Origin: Phil1 sp964612925
GTDB lineage: Bacteria > Bacillota > Clostridia > Christensenellales > CAG-138
DNA length: 46,155 bases
Direction of reading: 5' to 3'
Assembly: GCA_964612925.1 (NCBI GenBank)
Contig: CAZTFU010000013.1
Span: 1-46,155 of the forward strand
Of this stretch, positions 41,743-46,155 are shown piece after piece. The notes under the pieces are model-generated. The model was not told the origin of the DNA. It was given only the letters and a program-made list of their open reading frames with translations, and made no database searches. Position numbers and translations under genes: made by a program. Numbering within the stretch: the first letter of the stretch is position 1; the number at the start of each line of letters is the position of its first letter.

Positions 41743-42858
41743 CTATTTTGCCCAAGAGCTTGCGGCTATGGTCTTTAGGTCATCGCGTATGCTTATGCCC
41801 TGCGGACAGCGTTCTTCGCACATGCCGCAACGTATGCAGTTGGATGCACGACCGAGTGGGGGAACATAGGAATAGCTTTCCTTGGCCATGGCCTCGTTCT
41901 GATAACGCCGGTATTCGTTCCATATGCGGAAAAGCCGCGGTATTTCCACTCCGCTTTCACACGGCAGACAATAGCGACAGCCCGTGCAACCGTTGTTCGG
42001 ACGTGTTTTAAGCGCGGTTATGGCCGCATCGAGCGCAACCTTTTCATGGTCGTTGAACGGCACATACGGGGAAAACGTTGCAAGATTGTCCTTGAGCTGG
42101 TCTTCACTGCTCATGCCGCTGAGTATTACCTTGACGTTGTCAAAACTTGCAACGTAGCGCAATGCCCACGAAGCCATGCTCTTGTTCGGGGCTGCGGCAT
42201 TAAGCGGATCGGAAGCATAATCGGGCAGTGTTGCAAGCGTGCCGCCCTTTACGGGCTCCATAACGACTATGGGTACGCCCTTGCTTTCGGCATATTCAAG
42301 GCCCTTTAGCCCTGCTTGATGCTCCGTGTCCATATAATTGAACTGTATCTGGCAGAAATCCCATGTGCGATAGTCCAATATGCGCTTGAACACGGCATAG
42401 GGCGCATGGAAGGAGAAGCCCAACTTGCGAATTTTCCCATTCGATTGCTGTTCTTCAAGGAAGGGCAATATGCCGAGATTCAATACCTTTTCCCATTTTG
42501 CTTCATCAAGCGCGTGAAGCAGGTAAAAATCAATGTGATCCGTTTGAAGGTTTTCAAGCTGTTTACGGAATGTTTCCTTGGCGTCATCAAGGCTTTCTAT
42601 CTGCCAAACGGGGAGTTTTGTGGCAACATTATATGTATCGCGGTCAAGTTTTGACAGTACGCGACCCACAAACGCTTCACTTTTGCCGTCATGATAGGGC
42701 CATGCCGTATCGAAATAATTAACGCCGTTGTTGTATGCGTCAAGCAGTAATGCCTCCGCACGCGGCTCGTCTATCTCGCCGCTTTCAACGGTAGGGAAGC
42801 GCATACAGCCGTATCCCAACAGAGATACCTTGGTTTTTGCCATGTTTCGGTATTCCAT
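41743..42858 (-). CDS. Aldo/keto reductase with C-terminal 4Fe-4S cluster domain
   Basis: A 371-residue protein. The N-terminal TIM barrel (about 1-280) carries the AKR catalytic set: Asp and Tyr in FDTAWPYHDG near residue 50, Lys in ATKLP near 80 and His in FYLLHAL near 111. The C-terminal part has two cysteine clusters, CTGCRYCLPC near 297 and CIRCGMCEERCPQG near 343, suited to iron-sulfur centres. This fusion is common in anaerobes; the substrate and electron partner are unknown. AAAGGAGG precedes the ATG. It lies 96 bases downstream of the epimerase gene in the same direction. Confidence 0.88.
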   Translation of the reverse strand: MEYRNMAKTKVSLLGYGCMRFPTVESGEIDEPRAEALLLDAYNNGVNYFDTAWPYHDGKSEAFVGRVLSKLDRDTYNVATKLPVWQIESLDDAKETFRKQLENLQTDHIDFYLLHALDEAKWEKVLNLGILPFLEEQQSNGKIRKLGFSFHAPYAVFKRILDYRTWDFCQIQFNYMDTEHQAGLKGLEYAESKGVPIVVMEPVKGGTLATLPDYASDPLNAAAPNKSMASWALRYVASFDNVKVILSGMSSEDQLKDNLATFSPYVPFNDHEKVALDAAITALKTRPNNGCTGCRYCLPCESGVEIPRLFRIWNEYRRYQNEAMAKESYSYVPPLGRASNCIRCGMCEERCPQGISIRDDLKTIAASSWAK

Positions 42859-42890
42859 ATTATGTCCTCCTTTTACTTTGGGTATTCATA

Positions 42891-42930
42891 CGGCGGTGCA
42901 TTTGACAGAATATCTGCTGCCGCACCGCCG
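42891..42930 (-). other. Hairpin between dipeptide epimerase and aldo/keto reductase genes
   Basis: A perfect 9-bp GC-rich stem (42891-42899 with 42922-42930) with a 22-nt loop and no clear T-run on the minus strand. It may adjust expression of the downstream reductase or be a weak terminator. Confidence 0.45.
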
Positions 42931-42954
42931 CGATGAGTCGTGATATGGTGAATA

Positions 42955-44052
42955 TCAGTCTATATACTTTATTTTGCCTTCCTCTATGCCCTTTATGCCA
43001 AGACCCGGCTCATTGGGCAGAGAAATGACCTTTTCGTTGAACATTGCACCGCCGATTATCGGATCTTCCTTGCAGAGTACGGGGCCGTCAAGGTCAATCT
43101 TGGTTATTATGCTCTTTGCACAGGCAAGGTGAACCGCTGCGGTAACGCTTATCTTTGCTTCAAGCATACAGCCTATCATGCACTCTACGCCGTATACCTC
43201 TGCGGCGGAAGCTATCTTGAGTGCGTTGGTTATGCCGGCGCACTTCATAAGCTTTATGTTTACCATGTCCGCGGCACCCATCTGCATTATCTTCAATGCA
43301 TCCGCGGGACTGAATACGCTCTCGTCCGCAAGAACGGGAACATAGCTACGCTCGGTAACGTACTTCATGCCCTCAAAGTCAAGTGCCTTGACGGGCTGTT
43401 CGACAAATTCTATATCCAATCCCCTGTCCTGCATATCGTTGAGGATACGCACGGCCTGCTTGGGAGTCCAACCCTGATTTGCGTCAATACGGATGCAGAT
43501 ATCCTTGGGCACAACCTCACGAATTGCGCTGAGACGGGCAACGTCAAGCGAGGGATCACTGCCGACCTTCACCTTAAGACAGTCATAGCCGCGCTCAACT
43601 GCGTTAATGGCGTCCCTCTGCATTTCTTCGGGCTTATTAACGCTTATGGTAATGTCAGTCACTATGCTGCTGCGACCGCCGCCAAGCAGCTTGTATACGG
43701 GAATGTTGTGAAGCTGGCCGTAAAGATCCCAAAGAGCCATATCCGCGGCGGCACGGGCGGAAGTGTTGTGCACTATACAGCCGTTAAGCGCCTTTGTTAC
43801 GCTTTCAAAATCATCGATATCGCGGCCGACAAGGGTTTTGATAATGTGATCCTTGAGCGCACCGATTATCGCGCCCGTGGTATCGCCGGTGATAACGCCG
43901 GTGGGTGGTGCTTCGCCATAGCCGACGGCACCTGTGTCTGTGTGAATCTCTACCACAACATCTTCAACACTGTTTACGGTGCGAAGAGCGGTTTTGAATG
44001 GAACGCGCAGCGGTACGGATATCATGCCGAGGCGTACTTCTGTGATTTTCAT
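42955..44052 (-). CDS. L-Ala-D/L-Glu (dipeptide) epimerase, enolase superfamily
   Basis: A 365-residue enolase-superfamily enzyme. The KxK acid/base pair is in CLKVKVG near residue 162; metal ligands are Asp in RIDANQGW near 190, Glu in FVEQPV near 217 and Asp in LADES near 242; the second Lys is in NIKLMK near 266. These match the dipeptide epimerase group, which inverts the Glu of L-Ala-D-Glu released from cell wall peptide so it can be recycled. Other muconate-cycloisomerase-like activities are possible. ATG 44052 follows AAAGGAG by 6 bases; an in-frame TTG at 44082 is upstream of that site. Confidence 0.85.
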   Translation of the reverse strand: MKITEVRLGMISVPLRVPFKTALRTVNSVEDVVVEIHTDTGAVGYGEAPPTGVITGDTTGAIIGALKDHIIKTLVGRDIDDFESVTKALNGCIVHNTSARAAADMALWDLYGQLHNIPVYKLLGGGRSSIVTDITISVNKPEEMQRDAINAVERGYDCLKVKVGSDPSLDVARLSAIREVVPKDICIRIDANQGWTPKQAVRILNDMQDRGLDIEFVEQPVKALDFEGMKYVTERSYVPVLADESVFSPADALKIMQMGAADMVNIKLMKCAGITNALKIASAAEVYGVECMIGCMLEAKISVTAAVHLACAKSIITKIDLDGPVLCKEDPIIGGAMFNEKVISLPNEPGLGIKGIEEGKIKYID

Positions 44053-44084
44053 AGTAAGCTCCTTTATTAAAATGGATTGCATTG

Positions 44085-44114
44085 ATTATATCACGCCTTG
44101 CTACCATTTTTCAA
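44085..44114 (-). promoter_or_regulatory. Sigma-A promoter of the dipeptide epimerase gene
   Basis: On the minus strand TTGAAA (44109-44114), an 18-base spacer and TATAAT (44085-44090). Confidence 0.7.
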
Positions 44115-44140
44115 CGGCGGTATATAATTATATGTTTATT

Positions 44141-44169
44141 TTGATTGTATGGCTGAATCGTGCTATAAT
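44141..44169 (+). promoter_or_regulatory. Sigma-A promoter of the YwlG-family gene
   Basis: TTGATT (44141-44146), a 17-base spacer and TATAAT (44164-44169). Start near 44176. Confidence 0.7.
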
Positions 44170-44223
44170 AATGCCGCTTATTAAGCTGACGCGATACGTG
44201 TCGGCCGATGGGAGGATTTATGT

Positions 44224-44793
44224 ATGAATACATACGAGACTATAAATGCACAGGCGAATGCCGCCGTGGATGAGTTGCTTTATGCGGCGGATACGCTCCA
44301 TGCGGGCGATATCGTTGTTATAGGCTGCTCAACAAGTGAGGTAATGGGCAAGCTTATCGGCACGGGCTCCAGCACCGAAGCGGCAAAAGCAATTATGGAT
44401 GCCGTACTGCCCAAGCTTAAAGAACGCGCTCTGTATTTGGCGGTGCAGTGCTGTGAGCATCTTAACCGCTGTTTGGTGGTCGAACGCGAATGTATGGAAC
44501 GCTATCAGCTTCAGCAGGTTTGGGTGAGGCCGCAGCTCCACGCGGGCGGAGCGTTTTCAATGGAAGCGGTAGCAAGGTTTGAGGATCATGTTATGGTTGA
44601 GGACCTTCGCGGCAGGGCAAGCGCGGGCATGGATATCGGCGGCACATTCATCGGTATGCATATGCACCCCGTTGTGGTACCCGTTCACGCAAAAACTCGG
44701 CATATAGGCGAGGCAAACGTTACCATGGCACGCACAAGGCCGAAGTATGTCGGCGGGCCGAGGGCAGCATATGATGAAATGCCGCACAGGTAA
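44224..44793 (+). CDS. YwlG/UPF0340 family protein (TIGR01440)
   Basis: A 189-residue soluble protein. VVIGCSTSEVMGKLIGTGSS (about residues 31-50), LAVQCCEHLNRCLVVER (about 78-94) and the C-terminal GGTFIGMHMHPVVVPV block match the YwlG family found in most Firmicutes. Its biochemical function is not known to me. GGGAGGA lies 8 bases before the ATG. Single-gene unit. Confidence 0.88.
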   Translation: MNTYETINAQANAAVDELLYAADTLHAGDIVVIGCSTSEVMGKLIGTGSSTEAAKAIMDAVLPKLKERALYLAVQCCEHLNRCLVVERECMERYQLQQVWVRPQLHAGGAFSMEAVARFEDHVMVEDLRGRASAGMDIGGTFIGMHMHPVVVPVHAKTRHIGEANVTMARTRPKYVGGPRAAYDEMPHR

Positions 44794-44858
44794 AATGGAA
44801 CAGCGCATATTTTTTACCGCAAGTTGCTCAAAATTGTAATTTTCTACAAAAATGAATA

Positions 44859-44887
44859 TTGCACTTTTGATTTTTGTGCAATATAAT
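44859..44887 (+). promoter_or_regulatory. Strong sigma-A promoter of the structured RNA
   Basis: TTGCAC (44859-44864), a 17-base spacer and a perfect TATAAT (44882-44887). Start near 44894, at the foot of the RNA's closing helix. Confidence 0.75.
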
Positions 44888-44893
44888 AACGGA

Positions 44894-45118
44894 AGTTATA
44901 CCAATGCTTCGGGTCTGTGGTTGAAAGTCGATGCCAGTCGCAGGCGAAACGATCCACATAAGCGGGCTAAAGTGCCCGTGAGCATGGTGCGGCTTAGATG
45001 TAAGTCCGTCCGCGTAATTGCGCGAGAGGGCCGGTAGTGGGAAGCGAAAATGCTTAGTAGCGGAAGCTCCGGGCGGCGAGTGTGGGGGCAAAGACCAGGT
45101 CAGCCGAGGCATGGTAGA
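44894..45118 (+). ncRNA. Structured non-coding RNA, possibly of the raiA-motif class
   Basis: This 225-base segment has no credible reading frame but is closed by a long helix: 44899-44912 pairs with 45104-45116 (13 pairs, one bulged A, one G-U). Inside are further hairpins, such as CGGGC/GCCCG near 44963-44979. A strong promoter starts exactly at its 5' side and a small zinc-ribbon gene follows at 45155. It is not tRNA, tmRNA, RNase P or 6S by motif. Size, strong structure and Firmicutes context recall the raiA-motif RNA; that name is a guess from memory, the existence of a structured RNA is well supported. Confidence 0.6.
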
Positions 45119-45154
45119 ACGGAAATCTTTTATTATACAAGGGGAATAACACAC

Positions 45155-45430
45155 ATGTTCCAGGACAAGACATTGGTATGCAAGGATTGCGGCGCCGAAT
45201 TCGTTTTCACGGCCGGTGAACAGGAATTCTATGCCGAAAAGGGCTTCCAGAATGAGCCTATCCGTTGCAAGGCGTGCAGGAACGCTCGCAAGACTCAGCG
45301 CTCCGGCGAGCGTGAAATGTACGACGCCGTTTGCGCGGCGTGCGGCGCGCCCACCAAGATTCCATTCGTTCCCAAGAACGACAGGCCCATTTACTGCTCC
45401 GCCTGCTTCCAGGCTCGTCGCGGCAGATAA
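45155..45430 (+). CDS. Small zinc-ribbon protein
   Basis: A 91-residue protein with two treble-clef or ribbon-like modules: CKDCGAEF with CKAC (Cys at about 9, 12, 36, 39), and CAACGAPTKIPF with CSAC (about 61, 64, 80, 83). The first half matches the probable zinc-ribbon family (zf-trcl type) common in Clostridia. Basic residues after each module (NARKTQR, FQARRGR) suggest nucleic acid or ribosome contact, which is inference. AAGGGG lies 11 bases before the ATG at 45155; the frame is open further upstream, but into the structured RNA. It is probably co-transcribed with that RNA. Confidence 0.8.
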   Translation: MFQDKTLVCKDCGAEFVFTAGEQEFYAEKGFQNEPIRCKACRNARKTQRSGEREMYDAVCAACGAPTKIPFVPKNDRPIYCSACFQARRGR

Positions 45431-45553
45431 TTAAGGCCAACGGCAATCGGCCAACGTTTTTGCGAACGCAGGACGTACCCCCACCTTTGGGGCTAATCCC
45501 CTTTGTTCCGCGCAGTGCGGTATATCGGTGAATTAGAAAAGGCAATGGAAAAG

Positions 45554-45582
45554 AAGCTCCGATGCAAATCGGGGCTTTTTTG
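45554..45582 (+). terminator. Intrinsic terminator downstream of the zinc-ribbon gene
   Basis: A 10-bp stem with one G-U pair (45554-45563 with 45568-45577), a 4-nt loop and TTTTTT. The 120 bases between the zinc-ribbon stop and this site hold no gene I can support. Confidence 0.85.
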
Positions 45583-45669
45583 TACCCCGAAAGCGGCTTT
45601 GAACCACCCAAAAACGAATTGTTAACAGATTGTTCATAAATTAGGGGGGGCAAAGCGGGCTTGCGGCTA

Positions 45670-45698
45670 TTGAAACCGAATGAAAAATATGGTATCTT
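45670..45698 (+). promoter_or_regulatory. Sigma-A promoter of the secreted-protein gene
   Basis: TTGAAA (45670-45675), a 17-base spacer and TATCTT (45693-45698). Start near 45705, giving a leader of almost 300 bases before the ATG at 46002. Confidence 0.6.
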
Positions 45699-45825
45699 AT
45701 ACACAATAAACCCAATAAGCGATTAACCGAATAAAACCGCACCCGTGCGGGAAAGAACCTATACAAGATCGCGGAACGCGACCATACGGCTCCAACCACT
45801 CAACCCACAAAGGGAAAGGGTGCTT

Positions 45826-45909
45826 GTGCATATAAATCTGTTGCCTGACGGATGGCAGGAGTTCGTCAGTAAGGTACACGACTTGCCACACACGGAAAGG
45901 AGGATGTGA
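45826..45909 (+). CDS. Possible 27-residue leader peptide
   Basis: A GTG at 45826 preceded by AAAGGG at 45815-45820 opens a 27-codon frame (HINLLPDGWQEF near the start) ending with TGA at 45907; an in-frame GTG at 45820 would add two residues. The stop sits in ATGTGA directly after AAAGGAGG (45896-45903). It lies inside the long leader of the next gene and could couple its translation or act in attenuation. No homologue is recognised; it may be spurious. Confidence 0.3.
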   Translation: MHINLLPDGWQEFVSKVHDLPHTERRM

Positions 45910-46001
45910 CCACCAAAAACCAACTGCGCAGCGCGGCGGACGAAGGACGTCCGTCGGAGGAAAAGGATTACGGATAATATTAAAAAAGGAGAGAACAAAA
46001 A

Positions 46002-46155
46002 ATGAAAAGACAAATATGCTTATTGCTTGCCGTAATGATGATGTTTTCAATGCTTGTATTACCCGCACTTGCCTTGGCACAGGAGGTAATGCACGATGAC
46101 TGCGACTGCCATGCCCATGCCGTGGGTGAAACCGTTGAACCCATGGCGGAGTGCA
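46002..46155 (+). CDS. Secreted protein, 5' end only (cut by window edge)
   Basis: 51 codons are visible. The product starts MKRQICLLLAV, continues with a hydrophobic core and ends the signal peptide near ALALA (residues 22-26), so it is exported. The mature part begins QEVMHDDCDCHAH, rich in Cys, His and acidic residues, which might bind metal. AAAGGAG lies 11 bases before the ATG. The rest of the gene is outside the window, so no family can be given. Confidence 0.8.
   Translation, partial: MKRQICLLLAVMMMFSMLVLPALALAQEVMHDDCDCHAHAVGETVEPMAEC

Noticed and set aside
45050..45154. N-terminal extension of the zinc-ribbon protein
   Set aside because: The extension would be encoded by the 3' side of the structured RNA and lacks zinc-ribbon or other family sequence.
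45906..45977. 23-codon frame before the last gene as a real gene
   Set aside because: The ribosome site is only 2 bases from its GTG, too close for efficient initiation; kept only as part of a finding.
1..46155. CRISPR array, prophage, transposon or defence system
   Set aside because: No regularly spaced repeats, integrase, transposase, terminal inverted repeats with target duplication, or known defence genes were seen.

Overview
The window looks like chromosomal DNA from an endospore-forming member of the Clostridia, of moderate GC content. The evidence is a large Bacillus/Clostridia-type SRP RNA, the spoIIGA-sigE sporulation pair, a Gram-positive division/cell-wall cluster whose MurE carries the DNPR motif typical of meso-diaminopimelate enzymes, sigma-A promoters with mostly 17-18 bp spacers, and purine-rich AGGAGG ribosome binding sites. 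I cannot name a genus. I see no insertion sequence, prophage, CRISPR array or rRNA.

Layout. (1) 1-4214, minus strand: a secreted, C-terminally anchored C39-like cysteine protease; a probable pantothenate uptake and phosphorylation pair (ECF S component plus type II pantothenate kinase); and a Nudix hydrolase. (2) 4215-5915: a MATE efflux pump behind a leader with two copies of a 13-bp repeat and two terminator-like hairpins. (3) 6025-6545: tRNA-Arg(CCG) and, divergently, the SRP RNA. (4) 6576-14023: a B12 regulon with cobalamin riboswitch, intrinsic terminator, btuF-btuC-btuD uptake genes, the nucleotide-loop assembly genes cobT-cobU-cobS, a second minimal CobU-like protein, cobC, and a TIM-barrel protein of unknown role. 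(5) 13995-17927: DegV, a DUF1836 protein, a GNAT acetyltransferase and a VanW-family protein. (6) 17987-32742: the dcw cluster mraZ-rsmH-ftsL-pbp(2 PASTA)-murE-mraY-murD-ftsW/spoVE-murA-ftsQ-ftsA-ftsZ; murF, murG, murC and murB are not in it. (7) 32832-40040, minus strand: a V/A-type ATPase operon in the order E-DUF2764-A-B-D-I-K. (8) 40104-41686: spoIIGA-sigE. (9) 41693-44793: aldo/keto reductase and dipeptide epimerase (minus), then a YwlG-family protein (plus). (10) 44859-45430: a probable structured non-coding RNA followed by a small zinc-ribbon protein gene. (11) 45554-46155: a terminator, a long leader, and the 5' end of a secreted-protein gene cut by the window edge.

How the genes work together. 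The B12 block imports and finishes corrinoids: a complete uptake ABC transporter is followed by the enzymes that attach the lower ligand, all downstream of one AdoCbl-type switch. The dcw block makes lipid-linked peptidoglycan precursors and the septal ring. The SpoIIGA-SigE pair normally follows ftsZ directly in this phylum, but here the inverted V-ATPase operon lies between them. The most notable observations are this placement and the unusual subunit set of the ATPase, the split-looking CobU pair with an unexplained TIM-barrel partner, the structured RNA at 44894-45118, and the repeat-containing leader of the MATE gene.
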